DNA from: an uncultured Pelagibacteraceae bacterium
GTDB taxonomy: Bacteria; Pseudomonadota; Alphaproteobacteria; Pelagibacterales; Pelagibacteraceae
Length of the DNA: 64,000 bases
Reading direction: 5' to 3'
Assembly: GCA_902563555.1 (NCBI GenBank)
Contig: CACEXM010000001.1
Span: forward strand, 124,001 to 188,000
A program made the position numbers and the translations under genes. A model generated the notes under the pieces. That model ran no database searches, had not been told where the DNA came from, and saw nothing but the letters and a program-made list of their open reading frames with translations. Shown piece after piece: positions 1 to 8,801 of this stretch (position 1 is its first letter; each line of letters starts with the position of its first letter).

Positions 1-921
1 AAAATCTAATTGATACTTAAGTATCTGGTCTCTGTTATTTCCTGTTAAAAAATATTGCTTTTTATCATTAATTTTTAGATTTCCTTTTTTAATTAAAAAT
101 TTACATTTTCTTATAACTGTTGCTCTTGGAATATTTGTCATTTCTGAAATAGACATAGCACTTAAACCTGGTTTGGTTAGCTGAAGAGGATTAGTAAATG
201 TATCATCAACAAAATGTTTGTTATCTCTATTTATAGAAAAGTCTCTTGGAAATGTCTTTGTATTTAATGCTTGATGCATCATAATTGTTCCTATGACATG
301 AACAGTTGTTAAGTCATTAAACATTTTTTGATAACCAATAATCCATGGAATTTGCATTCTATAATACCACCTCCAACATAACGTAAAATTTTTTTTTATT
401 AATTTTTCTAAACTATTCTTGTCAATTTTTTTATCATATATTTTTTCTTTATTTAAAAGCTCTCCTACTCTAGCAAGATATTTAGCAGTTAGTGGTATTT
501 GATTTTGTGGTTTAACATATACATAAGCAGATCCATCAATTTCAACTTGTTTTTTTTTTCTCTTGATAACACCTAATTTTTCTAGTTCTAAAACTTTACG
601 TCTTAAAGTTTCTTTAGGTAAATTAAGTTTTTCACATAATTCTGAGATACTAAACTTATCTATTTTTAAATTATCTTTTGCATAATATTGGTCATAATTT
701 TGTGTAATATTAACTTGGTGATAGAAATTTAAAGTTTTTTCAACTAAGGAAATTATTATCAAAAATTTTATATGATCTTGAAAAGATGTGTAGATACCAT
801 TAATCCAATTCCACTGATGTGTAATCCAATCTGTGCCTAGGGCTTCATAATTTTGTAAAATACAATTATAAACTTGATCCTCTGAGAGTGTTTTTGAAAA
901 ATCTATTTGTTTAACTTCCAT
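1..921 (-). CDS. Predicted transcriptional regulator with two winged-helix regions (3' end cut off by window edge)
   Basis: An open reading frame runs from an ATG at 921 to the left edge without a stop (307 codons visible). Two helix-turn-helix-like stretches can be seen. The first is around residues 88-125 (ISELCEKLNLPKETLRRKV, then a basic wing). The second is around 253-290 (MSISEMTNIPRATVIRKC, then LIKKGNL). Between them is an aromatic-rich helical part (CWRWYYRMQIPW). The pattern of two MarR/Crp-like DNA-binding folds in one chain suggests a DNA-binding regulator, but I do not recognise a named family. It is transcribed away from the small membrane genes at 1034. A possible promoter on this strand has TTGACA at 964-959 and TAATAC at 939-934, with a rather long 19 bp spacer. 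Confidence 0.6.
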   Translation of the reverse strand, partial: MEVKQIDFSKTLSEDQVYNCILQNYEALGTDWITHQWNWINGIYTSFQDHIKFLIIISLVEKTLNFYHQVNITQNYDQYYAKDNLKIDKFSISELCEKLNLPKETLRRKVLELEKLGVIKRKKKQVEIDGSAYVYVKPQNQIPLTAKYLARVGELLNKEKIYDKKIDKNSLEKLIKKNFTLCWRWYYRMQIPWIIGYQKMFNDLTTVHVIGTIMMHQALNTKTFPRDFSINRDNKHFVDDTFTNPLQLTKPGLSAMSISEMTNIPRATVIRKCKFLIKKGNLKINDKKQYFLTGNNRDQILKYQLDF

Positions 922-1033
922 AAATTAAAATTGGTATTAATGACCCAAATTGAACACTTGTCAACCAAATACAGACCCATATTGGACTTTTTCGCAAATT
1001 GAAAAAAATTATACTTTATGTTTTATAAGCTAA

Positions 1034-1246
1034 ATGAAAAATAAAGGCTTTACAGATTTAAATACCGAAATCGAGACCCCAAATGATTTCAGTGGAGCTG
1101 GAGAGCCTTTAAAAAGAAGAGTTGATATCAACGTTTTAAAATCAAAACTTCAAGAGACTGAGAGTAGAGAGTTCAAAAAAAATCTTATCATTTTAATATT
1201 GCTATTTACAATGTTGGGAGTTTTAGGGATCAACCTCTCATTATAA
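1034..1246 (+). CDS. Small single-span membrane protein, 70 aa, unknown function
   Basis: Residues 1-46 are hydrophilic and charged; residues 49-67 form one hydrophobic helix (NLIILILLFTMLGVLGI), so a C-terminally anchored inner-membrane protein is likely. No family recognised. Its TAA stop overlaps the ATG of the next small gene by one base (TAATG), which implies co-translation. A weak upstream promoter (TTGAAA at 999-1004, TTATAA at 1023-1028) would start transcription almost at the ATG, giving a nearly leaderless message. The translational coupling and similar topology of the two products support both being real genes. Confidence 0.55.
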   Translation: MKNKGFTDLNTEIETPNDFSGAGEPLKRRVDINVLKSKLQETESREFKKNLIILILLFTMLGVLGINLSL

Positions 1247-1494
1247 TGAAATTTGCAAATATAAGTTTTTCATGGTTTAATACCCTAATGAAAAATTCTG
1301 GTTTTAATGTTAAAGAAAAATTAATTGAAAAATATCTTGTTAAAGACAATATAAAAAACCAATCGAAAAGTACAAATATTAATGTTTTACTAAACAGAGT
1401 AAGGACTGAAAAAAAGAATGAAAGTATGAGGAAATTATACTTTTCTGCTGTAGCTTCTACTGGTTTAGTATTATTTGGACTTCTGATTTTCTAA
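1246..1494 (+). CDS. Small C-terminally anchored membrane protein, 82 aa, unknown function
   Basis: The start overlaps the stop of the previous gene (TAATG). About 58 polar, basic residues precede a hydrophobic C-terminal segment (residues 65-82, ending LVLFGLLIF). The topology matches the 70-residue neighbour, so the two may form a membrane pair. No family recognised. It ends 4 bp before the convergent guaC stop, with no terminator between them. Confidence 0.5.
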   Translation: MKFANISFSWFNTLMKNSGFNVKEKLIEKYLVKDNIKNQSKSTNINVLLNRVRTEKKNESMRKLYFSAVASTGLVLFGLLIF

Positions 1495-1498
1495 AAAT

Positions 1499-2533
1499 TT
1501 ATTTCGTAAAAGTTTCATTAAACTGATTGCTAACTCTTACAAAAGTCGTACACTTACTTAGTTGTTTTAAAGATGGTGCACCAACGTAAGTGCAGCTGCT
1601 TCTTACACCACCAAGAATATTTAAAATAGTATCATTAATTTTTCCTCGGTAATTAATCTTCACAGATCTTCCCTCACTGCTCCTGTAATTGGAAAGACCT
1701 CCATAATGTTTTTTATTAGCAACTTCAGAACTAGAGCCATAAAATTCGATATATTTTGAGCCATTTTTTTTGATTATTTTTCCACCTCCTTCGTCATGTC
1801 CTGCTAACATTCCACCCAACATAACAAAATCAGCACCTCCACCAAAACCTTTTGCAACATCACCAGGACAAGTACAACCTCCATCAGCAATAATGTGTGC
1901 TCCTAAACCATGAGCTGCATCTGCACACTCAATTACAGCACTTAATTGAGGATAACCAACTCCTGTTTGTATTCTTGTAGTACATACACTTCCAGGTCCG
2001 ATACCAACTTTTACAATATCAGCTCCACTTAAAACTAATTCTTGTGTCATATCTGCAGTAACGACGTTTCCTGCAATAATTGTCTTCGTTGGATATTTGT
2101 CTCTAACTGATTTTATGAAATTAGTAAAATGCTCTGTATATCCATTAGCTACATCTATACATATAAATTTAAAAAAACTAAATTCTTTTAATACTTTATC
2201 TAAAGTTTGAAAATCTTCTTTTTTAATACCAACACTTAAAGCTATATTTTGATAAATTTTTTTAATATTTTTATTTTGTTTAATTTTTTTAACATCGTGT
2301 TGTTTTGTAAGACATGTTATCATGCCATGCTCGTTTAACTTTTCTGCTACACTAAGTTCTCCAACGCCATCCATATTGGCAGCTATTATTGGGATTCCTG
2401 ACCATTCATTTTTACTATATTTAAAACGATAAGTTCTAAGAAGGTTTACGTCTTTACGACTTTTTAATGTGCTTCTTTTGGGTCTAAATAAGACATCAGA
2501 GTAGTCTAATTTAAGCTCTTCTTCTATTCTCAT
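1499..2533 (-). CDS. guaC: GMP reductase
   Basis: Converts GMP to IMP with NADPH, returning guanine nucleotides to the purine pool. The 344-residue protein is collinear with E. coli GuaC from its first residues ([21 protein letters not shown]). It carries the IMPDH/GMPR active-site loop [11 protein letters not shown] with catalytic Cys184, then the phosphate-binding ADGGC and the GGMLAGHDE segment. No CBS domains are present, which favours GMP reductase over IMP dehydrogenase. It has a single-gene leftward transcript, with the purine biosynthetic operon elsewhere in the window (48.9-56.1 kb). Confidence 0.93.
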   Translation of the reverse strand: MRIEEELKLDYSDVLFRPKRSTLKSRKDVNLLRTYRFKYSKNEWSGIPIIAANMDGVGELSVAEKLNEHGMITCLTKQHDVKKIKQNKNIKKIYQNIALSVGIKKEDFQTLDKVLKEFSFFKFICIDVANGYTEHFTNFIKSVRDKYPTKTIIAGNVVTADMTQELVLSGADIVKVGIGPGSVCTTRIQTGVGYPQLSAVIECADAAHGLGAHIIADGGCTCPGDVAKGFGGGADFVMLGGMLAGHDEGGGKIIKKNGSKYIEFYGSSSEVANKKHYGGLSNYRSSEGRSVKINYRGKINDTILNILGGVRSSCTYVGAPSLKQLSKCTTFVRVSNQFNETFTK

Positions 2534-2580
2534 TAAATTAAAGATAACTTTGATATTCGAAATATCAATTATATTATTAG

Positions 2581-2609
2581 TTGAAAAAAATACTTTTAGT
2601 GGATAATTA
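2581..2609 (+). promoter_or_regulatory. Candidate sigma-70 promoter for the propeller-barrel gene
   Basis: TTGAAA at 2581-2586, a 17 bp spacer, and TAATTA at 2604-2609; the predicted start of transcription is about 10 bases before the ATG at 2627. The site lies in the divergent gap shared with guaC. Seen by eye only. Confidence 0.45.
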
Positions 2610-2626
2610 ACACTTATTTGAGATAA

Positions 2627-4756
2627 ATGACCAGATACTTTTTACTTGTATTTTTCTTTTTTGTATTTAGCTCAAATTCATTTGCTTTTATAACATTTAA
2701 ACAATCAAAAGATATTTCTTCAGACGCAACAGGCCTTAGACAAATAAATTTTAAACCCGATGGAACAATTATGTATGTCACCAATCGTGAAAATGATACT
2801 GTATCTGTAGTTGATAGTGTAATTCAATATTCTTTAAGCACACCATTTGATATTAGTACGGCGACTCTAACCTCTTCTACTAGATTAACAAATATAGATA
2901 AACCTCATGCAATACATTTTAAACCGGATGGAAAAGTAATGTATGTCGTGGATAATGGATCTCTTACAATAGAACAATACAATTTAACTACTGCTTGGGA
3001 TAGTTCTACTTTAGTTCACGACGATAATTTTACTATATCGGATGAAAATCAATTAAGATCATTAGCTTTTAAATATGATGGAACCAGAATGTACGTAACT
3101 GGTAATGAGACTGAGGTAGTACAACAATTTACATTGTCTACTCCCTGGGATGTAACTAGCGCAACAAAAGACTCAACAGAGTCTCCAGCTTTAACGGGAA
3201 AAGAAGCCAAACCAAGAAGTATTCAATTTAATTCAGATGGAACCATATTTTATATAGGTGGCGAAGGAACAGACTCTATTCATAAATACACTCTATCAAC
3301 TCCTTGGGACGTAAGCACATTAGAATTTTCACAGTCATATTCATTTAGTGCTCAAGTTTCATCATCTGGTAATTCAATTATGGCAGGTTTTATTTTTACA
3401 GCCAATTTTACAAAATTATATATCACACAAGATACAGACTCTAGACAAAGTCAGACAGGTGTAAATACTATATATGAATATAGTGTGGCTTGTGCTGAAA
3501 CTATAACTTGTCTTGATGCATCAACTAATGCAGATGTCAAAGCTATCATTGAAGCCAATGTAGAGTCAGCTAAGCGTATAATTCAAAGCAATACTCTTCC
3601 AATATTTCATAGAATGGAATGGTTAAGAAGACATAAAAATAAAGATAACCTTTCTAATTTGAATGCTGAAATTGATTTTACAAATCAAACTGTTGCAAAA
3701 TTTGCTAGTGCTCTTAAACCTTTAAAAAAAGAAAAGGATCGTTCTTACAATAGTGATGATTGGTTTGAATGGAGTGAGGGAAGAATTGTCTTGGGAAATA
3801 AGCATGCTAGAAATATGTCTTCTAGAGATTTTCATAACCTAGGTGTTTCAATAGGTGCTGACAGAATTAAAAAAGAAGATAGAGATAAAATGTATGGTTA
3901 TGTTTTTCAGTATGGAACAGATGTTATTCAAATTGGTGGCAATGGTACAAAAGTAAATACCGATGTTTACAGCTTAGCTCTGTATGAAACTAAACTTAGA
4001 GACAATCAAATTTTCACAGATGGTATTATTGGTATAAGCCATCTTGATATTGGCCATAAAAGGGTAATTAATGGAAATACATTAAGAGGTGACAGAGAAG
4101 GACAACAAGTATTTGGCTCAATTAATTTTGGAAAAAGAATTATAGATGAAAAATTTAATTTAAACCCAGGGATTAAATTGGATCTTGGATACACTAAACT
4201 TAAAATATTGAGAGAACAAACTACAATAGGTAATAGTCTTGCAGATTCATTAATTTACAAAGATCAAGAAATTAAAACTGCGATTGCAACAATTGGAATT
4301 CTTTTTGATACGACAGATGAACAAGGTGACACAATTATAAATCACCATGGAAGATTAGAATATGTTGGAGATCTAAGCACATCTTCTGATGCAGAGTTTT
4401 ATTTTATAAATAATCCAAGTACATTATATAATTATTCAACAACTGATAAATCAGAACATAATTACAGAATTGGATATGGAATAGACAGAACTTCTATCTC
4501 AGGGTGGTCAACAGTGGTAAATTTTGAAAGATTTGGAGCAAGAGGTAAGGGTTATAGTAACGAATTTTATTTTTCTGTTGGATATGTGCCAATAGATAAG
4601 ACAAATTTTGTATTTGAATTTAAAGATCTTAAAAATATTGATTTAGAGTTTACGAAGGCTCTTGATGATTTTGATCTTAGATTAAGCACAAATTATAATT
4701 TTTTAGGAAGCGTTCCTAATCACAATACAAATATATCAATAGGTAAAAGTTTTTAG
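2627..4756 (+). CDS. Outer-membrane protein: beta-propeller-like N-terminal half plus autotransporter-type barrel
   Basis: The 709-residue product begins with a signal peptide (hydrophobic residues 4-19, cleavage probably after SFA at 20). Residues about 35-285 hold roughly five repeats of about 50 residues with the pattern hydrophobic-FxxDGTxMYVT and YTLSTPWDV, typical of YVTN/WD-like propeller blades. A short Cys-containing segment (CAETITCLD) and a helical linker (about 295-375) follow. The rest (about 385-709) is built of alternating amphipathic strands and ends in a terminal Phe (SIGKSF), as in autotransporter and other outer-membrane barrels. I infer a surface-exposed or periplasmic propeller carried by a barrel. 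Substrate and partner are unknown. Confidence 0.7.
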   Translation: MTRYFLLVFFFFVFSSNSFAFITFKQSKDISSDATGLRQINFKPDGTIMYVTNRENDTVSVVDSVIQYSLSTPFDISTATLTSSTRLTNIDKPHAIHFKPDGKVMYVVDNGSLTIEQYNLTTAWDSSTLVHDDNFTISDENQLRSLAFKYDGTRMYVTGNETEVVQQFTLSTPWDVTSATKDSTESPALTGKEAKPRSIQFNSDGTIFYIGGEGTDSIHKYTLSTPWDVSTLEFSQSYSFSAQVSSSGNSIMAGFIFTANFTKLYITQDTDSRQSQTGVNTIYEYSVACAETITCLDASTNADVKAIIEANVESAKRIIQSNTLPIFHRMEWLRRHKNKDNLSNLNAEIDFTNQTVAKFASALKPLKKEKDRSYNSDDWFEWSEGRIVLGNKHARNMSSRDFHNLGVSIGADRIKKEDRDKMYGYVFQYGTDVIQIGGNGTKVNTDVYSLALYETKLRDNQIFTDGIIGISHLDIGHKRVINGNTLRGDREGQQVFGSINFGKRIIDEKFNLNPGIKLDLGYTKLKILREQTTIGNSLADSLIYKDQEIKTAIATIGILFDTTDEQGDTIINHHGRLEYVGDLSTSSDAEFYFINNPSTLYNYSTTDKSEHNYRIGYGIDRTSISGWSTVVNFERFGARGKGYSNEFYFSVGYVPIDKTNFVFEFKDLKNIDLEFTKALDDFDLRLSTNYNFLGSVPNHNTNISIGKSF

Positions 4757-4820
4757 TATTTTTTGAGTGTTTTAGAGAAAAATTAAGTGAAATTTACGAT
4801 CAAATATTAATGGTAATTTT

Positions 4821-5237
4821 TCAGATAAAAATTGTAAAAACAAATAAATATCTTAAAATTTTTCCAATAGAAACAAGCAATAAAAAAATTATGAAATTAG
4901 TCCTCATTGTTCCAGCAACAAATGTGATTGGATCACCAACTATCGGAACCCATGAAAATAATAATGACCACTTACCATATTTTTCAAACCAACTAGATGC
5001 TTTTACTATTTTTTTTTTATCAAAAGGAAACCATTTTTTTTTTTCAAATTTTCTAGAAAAAATACCTAATAACCAATTTAAACAGGAACCTAAAATGTTA
5101 CCAAAACTAGCAAATATTAATAACAGAGTATTATTATGAATACCCAATGACAATAAACTTGCTAATCCTACTTCTGAGGAAAAAGGAACTATTGAAGCTG
5201 CTAAAAAAGAAACAAAAAAGATACTTAAATAAACCAT
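4821..5237 (-). CDS. YqaA-family (DedA/SNARE-associated-like) inner-membrane protein
   Basis: A 138-residue polytopic protein with the start taken at the ATG at 5237, since the codon before it is TTG. It shows the YqaA pattern: an N-terminal helix with an acidic SSEVGLASLL turn, the small-residue helix GNILGSCLNWLLG, a basic cytoplasmic segment ending WFEKYGKW, and the re-entrant-like SWVPIVGDPITFVAG. Length agrees with E. coli YqaA (about 140). Related DedA proteins act in lipid flipping and membrane homeostasis, but the role of this subfamily is not settled. The small overlapping frame on the other strand is a shadow. Confidence 0.75.
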   Translation of the reverse strand: MVYLSIFFVSFLAASIVPFSSEVGLASLLSLGIHNNTLLLIFASFGNILGSCLNWLLGIFSRKFEKKKWFPFDKKKIVKASSWFEKYGKWSLLFSWVPIVGDPITFVAGTMRTNFIIFLLLVSIGKILRYLFVFTIFI

Positions 5238-5262
5238 CAAAAAATTATATTTAAAAAGCGAG

Positions 5263-5290
5263 TTGAAAGATAATATAAATTAATTATAAC
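5263..5290 (+). promoter_or_regulatory. Candidate promoter of the tRNA gene
   Basis: TTGAAA at 5263-5268 and TATAAC at 5285-5290, separated by 16 bp, lie 15 bases before the first base of the mature tRNA. The position suits a stable-RNA promoter with a short 5' leader removed by RNase P. Confidence 0.5.
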
Positions 5291-5305
5291 TCATGTTTAA
5301 TAATT

Positions 5306-5382
5306 GGCGGGGTAGCTCAGTTGGTTAGAGCGCAGGACTCATAAGCCTGAGGTCAGTGGTTCGATCCCACTTCCCGCTACCA
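5306..5382 (+). tRNA. tRNA with CAT anticodon, probably elongator tRNA-Met
   Basis: A 77-base cloverleaf. The acceptor GGCGGGG (5306-5312) pairs with TCCCGCT, with G-U at the first and seventh pairs. The D arm is GCTC/GAGC, the anticodon CAT is at 5340-5342, the T arm is AGTGG/CCACT around TTCGATC, and discriminator A plus CCA are encoded. The C11-G24 pair and lack of three G-C pairs in the anticodon stem argue against the initiator. tRNA-Ile2 (CAT, lysidine-modified) cannot be excluded. The anticodon stem has an A-G mismatch at its loop-closing pair (A31-G39). The gene ends one base before the apt stop codon. Confidence 0.92.
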
Positions 5383-5383
5383 A

Positions 5384-5911
5384 TTAATGACCTGGAAAAT
5401 CAATTAAGTTCTCTACCTTATAACCTTTTTTTATCAAATTATCTGATCCACCTAAATCAAATAGATTAATTACAAAGATAAAACAGGATACCTTGGCTTT
5501 AGAAATTTCAACTAATTTTGCTGCTGCCTCTGCTGTTCCACCAGTTGCTATTAGATCATCAACAATTAATACAGATTCATTTTCACTTATAGAATCTTTA
5601 TGCACCTCAATAGTTGCAGTGCCATATTCTAGTTCAAAGTCTATAGAATGAGTATCAGCTGGTAATTTATCTTTCTTACGAAGCATAATAAAAGGTTTTT
5701 TTAAAATATAAGAAACTGCTGAAGCAAAAACAAACCCTCTAGATTCTACCGCTGCGATTTTATCGAATTTATAATTTTTAGATCTTTCAACTATCTGATT
5801 AATTGTTTCTTCAAATGCTTCAGAATTTTTAATTAAGGTAGTAATATCCCTAAATAAAATACCTTTCTTTGGGTAATCTTTAATTGACCTAATGTGATCT
5901 TTTAAATTCAT
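5384..5911 (-). CDS. apt: Adenine phosphoribosyltransferase
   Basis: Makes AMP from adenine and PRPP in the cytoplasm. At 175 residues it has normal Apt length, with the start typical of the family (IRSIKDYPKKGILFRDIT), the AVESRGFVF segment, and the PRPP-binding loop VLIVDDLIATGGT. It is divergent from mtnP with only 41 bp between starts. MtnP releases adenine, so the shared locus makes sense as an adenine-recovery arm. The stop lies one base from the end of the tRNA on the other strand. Confidence 0.95.
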   Translation of the reverse strand: MNLKDHIRSIKDYPKKGILFRDITTLIKNSEAFEETINQIVERSKNYKFDKIAAVESRGFVFASAVSYILKKPFIMLRKKDKLPADTHSIDFELEYGTATIEVHKDSISENESVLIVDDLIATGGTAEAAAKLVEISKAKVSCFIFVINLFDLGGSDNLIKKGYKVENLIDFPGH

Positions 5912-5952
5912 AATAGTTTATTATTAAAGTATAAATAATTAAAAAATTTGAC

Positions 5953-6825
5953 ATGACAAGAAATAAATTAGCAATAATTGGCGGGAGTGGTCTCTACGAT
6001 GTAGAGGAATTTACTGAAAGGGAATTAATGGATTTGAATACTCCATGGGGAAAGCCATCTGATCAGATTTTAAAAACAATTTATAAAAAAAAGGAAGTTT
6101 ATTTTTTGCCTAGACATGGAAGAGGACATTTCATTTCACCCTCCAATATTAATTTTAGAGCTAATATTGATGCGCTTAAACAGCTTGGTGTAACAGATAT
6201 CGTATCAGTTTCTGCTGTAGGCTCTTTAAAAGAGGATTTGCCTCCAGGAAAATTTGTAATTGTTGATCAGTTTATAGATAGAACTTTTGCTAGAAATAAA
6301 ACTTTTTTTGATGATGAAATAGTTGCACATGTATCCATGGCACATCCTACATCAAATGGTCTTATGAATGCTTGTGAGGAAGCAGTTAAAAAAGAAAAAA
6401 TAGATTACCAAAGAAATGGAACATACATAGTGATGGAAGGACCACAATTTTCGACCTTGGCTGAGTCAAATTTATATAGATCTTGGAATGCAGATGTAAT
6501 TGGCATGACTAATATGCCTGAAGCAAAATTATCTAGAGAAGCAGAAATTAGATATGCCTCAGTTTCAATGGTTACAGATTATGATTGTTGGCACCCAGAC
6601 CATGAAAACGTTGATGTGCAACAAGTAATAAAAGTTCTTCTAGGAAATGCTGCTAAAGCTAAAAATATGATTAAAAATTTAATAGAAAATTTTGAAAATC
6701 ACATTGATCCTAAGGATCCTACAAATAATTGTTTAGATGTTGCAATAATTACAGCACCAGAAAAAAGAACTAAAAAAACTATTGATAAACTTAAAACAAT
6801 AGCTGGGAGAGTTTTAAATAAATGA
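5953..6825 (+). CDS. mtnP: S-methyl-5'-thioadenosine phosphorylase
   Basis: Phosphorolyses MTA (and often 5'-deoxyadenosine) to adenine and 5-methylthioribose-1-phosphate. The 290 residues match MTAP-type phosphorylases: the phosphate loop IIGGSGLY, PRHGRGH, AVGSLKEDLPPG, the substrate loop VMEGPQFST followed by GMTNMPEA, and TDYDCWH near the base site. First gene of a five-gene cluster; its TGA overlaps the next ATG (ATGA). Together with mtnA, the class II aldolase and apt it forms an MTA disposal route. Confidence 0.95.
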   Translation: MTRNKLAIIGGSGLYDVEEFTERELMDLNTPWGKPSDQILKTIYKKKEVYFLPRHGRGHFISPSNINFRANIDALKQLGVTDIVSVSAVGSLKEDLPPGKFVIVDQFIDRTFARNKTFFDDEIVAHVSMAHPTSNGLMNACEEAVKKEKIDYQRNGTYIVMEGPQFSTLAESNLYRSWNADVIGMTNMPEAKLSREAEIRYASVSMVTDYDCWHPDHENVDVQQVIKVLLGNAAKAKNMIKNLIENFENHIDPKDPTNNCLDVAIITAPEKRTKKTIDKLKTIAGRVLNK

Positions 6826-7730
6826 AAAAATTAGCTATATTTTTGATTATTATCTTTTTCAATACTAGTGTTCTAGCTGATAAAATGACTAAGAGTGGTT
6901 TTTTGACCAACAAAGTTAGTTATTCAAAAGATCAAAAAATAAATGATCCACATAATAAAATTTTAGTAATTTATAATCATGGTCAATCTACTCATGATGG
7001 TCCGTCTAGTGATTGTGCTTGGAAGGGAGGAATGAACAATATTTCATCTTTGGTAGGAAAAAAAATTAAAGATAAAGAGATAGTCGTCTACCTTTTTTGC
7101 ACTGGTAAACTAAAAGGAGACGATCATAAGAGATTATGGAATAAAAAAAAATTTACAGAGCCATATCAAGGGAAACCAAAGTTAGAAAAAAGATTAGATG
7201 CTAATTTAAAACTTATAGAGGACTTTACTGCTCAAGGTTTTAAAAAAGATCAAATTTTTCTAACTGGAAGATCTTGTGGAGGATGGATGACAATGATGCT
7301 ACTTAGCAGATATCAAAATATTGTCGCTGGAGGTATTTCTTTTGTTCCTGAATGCTATGGGCGTTTAACAAAAGCTTATAAAGTAAAAAAAGTAGGAGTA
7401 GAGGAGGCTTTAAAGAAATTTAAGGAAAAGGAAGGCCCTGGTCCAGCTAACATGAGACAAATGCAAATAGATGAAATTAAAAAAAGCCCAAATTTACCTG
7501 TGCTAGTTTTTACTCATCCAAAGGATCCTTTTGGTGGATTGGTATCAGATTGGGTAGAGGAAGTTTCTGGTGTCGAAAGAATAGTTATTTCTCAAAATAA
7601 TAAGGTTAATCAAAAAAGTTGTAATGTGTGGGGAAAACCAATTAAAAATTATCATGACATGGATAGGGCCACTTGTTTTAAAGAATATAATCCAAAAATT
7701 TTAGATTTTATTGCATCAAAAATTAATTAA
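6822..7730 (+). CDS. Exported alpha/beta-hydrolase-like protein inside the MTA cluster
   Basis: The 302-residue protein has a signal peptide (residues 1-19, ending VLA) and an alpha/beta-hydrolase nucleophile elbow GRSCGGW (Ser near residue 152) after a strand IFLTG, as in dienelactone-hydrolase and depolymerase-like families. A later FTHPKDPFGG could supply the acid, and His in NYHDMD the histidine. Several cysteines suggest disulfides, in keeping with a periplasmic location. It overlaps mtnP by 4 bp and abuts mtnA, so it is co-transcribed with MTA salvage. Its substrate is unknown and no link between a periplasmic hydrolase and MTA is obvious. Confidence 0.6.
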   Translation: MKKLAIFLIIIFFNTSVLADKMTKSGFLTNKVSYSKDQKINDPHNKILVIYNHGQSTHDGPSSDCAWKGGMNNISSLVGKKIKDKEIVVYLFCTGKLKGDDHKRLWNKKKFTEPYQGKPKLEKRLDANLKLIEDFTAQGFKKDQIFLTGRSCGGWMTMMLLSRYQNIVAGGISFVPECYGRLTKAYKVKKVGVEEALKKFKEKEGPGPANMRQMQIDEIKKSPNLPVLVFTHPKDPFGGLVSDWVEEVSGVERIVISQNNKVNQKSCNVWGKPIKNYHDMDRATCFKEYNPKILDFIASKIN

Positions 7731-8801
7731 ATGAAAATTGAAGGAAAAGAATATCGTACTATTTGGTTTGAAAATAATGTTGTAAAAATTATTGATCAAA
7801 CAAAACTTCCACACCAATTTATTATTAAAGAGCTTAAAACAATTAAGGACTCAATAAATGCAATCAAGGTAATGGAGGTAAGAGGAGCACCTCTAATAGG
7901 AGCTACAGCAGCTTATGGAATGGTTTTAGCTATAATTGAAAATAATGACCAACCATTTTTAAAGAAATCTGCTGCAGATTTAATTAGTTCAAGACCAACA
8001 GCGATAAATTTAAAGTGGGCTGTTGATAGAATGATGAATAAATTATCAGGTGTTAATAGCGATAAAATTCTAGAAATAGCCTTGAATGAAGCAAAAGACA
8101 TATGTGAAGAGGATGTAAAATTTTGTGAAAATATTGGATTGAATGGACTAAAAATTATTGAGGAAATTTATAGTAAAAAAAAAGATACAGTTAATATATT
8201 AACTCATTGTAATGCAGGTTGGCTTGCAACAATAAATTGGGGGACAGCAACCTCTCCAATTTATCATGCACATAAAAAAGGAATACCCGTTCATGTGTGG
8301 GCAGATGAAACCAGACCAAGAAATCAAGGAGCAAATCTTACATCTTATGAATTGAATGAGGAAGGAATTAAAAACACAATCATTGCAGATAATACAGGTG
8401 GCATATTAATGCAAAGAGGTGAAGTTGACATGTGTATTGTGGGAACAGACAGAACTTTAGCAAATGGAGATGTTTGTAATAAAGTTGGAACTTATCTTAA
8501 AGCATTAGCAGCTCATGATAATAATATTCCTTTTTATGTTGCGCTACCAAGTTCAACGATTGACTGGAACATAAAAGATCATAAAGATATCCCAATCGAA
8601 GAGAGAAATTCAGATGAATTATCTCATCTTGAAGGTCTAGATGAAAAAGGAGAGATAAAGAAAATACAAATTTATCCAAAAAAAAGTAAAGCTATGAATT
8701 TAGCTTTTGATGTAACTCCAGCAAAATATGTTACAGGATTAATTACCGAAAAAGGTGTATGTGAGGCTTCAGAAAAAGGACTTAAAGAATTATTTAAATG
8801 A
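7731..8801 (+). CDS. mtnA: S-methyl-5-thioribose-1-phosphate isomerase
   Basis: Isomerises methylthioribose-1-phosphate to methylthioribulose-1-phosphate (and 5-deoxyribose-1-P to 5-deoxyribulose-1-P). At 356 residues it has the eIF2B-like fold signatures: MEVRGAPLIGATAAYG, the active-site Cys segment ILTHCNAGWLAT, the lid WADETRPRNQGA, and the catalytic Asp in VGTDRTLANGDVCNKVGTY. The gene starts directly after the hydrolase and overlaps the aldolase gene by 4 bp. Confidence 0.95.
   Translation: MKIEGKEYRTIWFENNVVKIIDQTKLPHQFIIKELKTIKDSINAIKVMEVRGAPLIGATAAYGMVLAIIENNDQPFLKKSAADLISSRPTAINLKWAVDRMMNKLSGVNSDKILEIALNEAKDICEEDVKFCENIGLNGLKIIEEIYSKKKDTVNILTHCNAGWLATINWGTATSPIYHAHKKGIPVHVWADETRPRNQGANLTSYELNEEGIKNTIIADNTGGILMQRGEVDMCIVGTDRTLANGDVCNKVGTYLKALAAHDNNIPFYVALPSSTIDWNIKDHKDIPIEERNSDELSHLEGLDEKGEIKKIQIYPKKSKAMNLAFDVTPAKYVTGLITEKGVCEASEKGLKELFK

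Noticed and set aside
4810..5139. 109-codon frame on the plus strand
   Set aside because: It is antisense to the YqaA-like gene, which has clear family motifs and membrane helices.
5912..5952. Possible SAM- or purine-sensing riboswitch before mtnP or apt
   Set aside because: Only 41 bp separate the two start codons; this is too short for a known aptamer, and no stem was seen.
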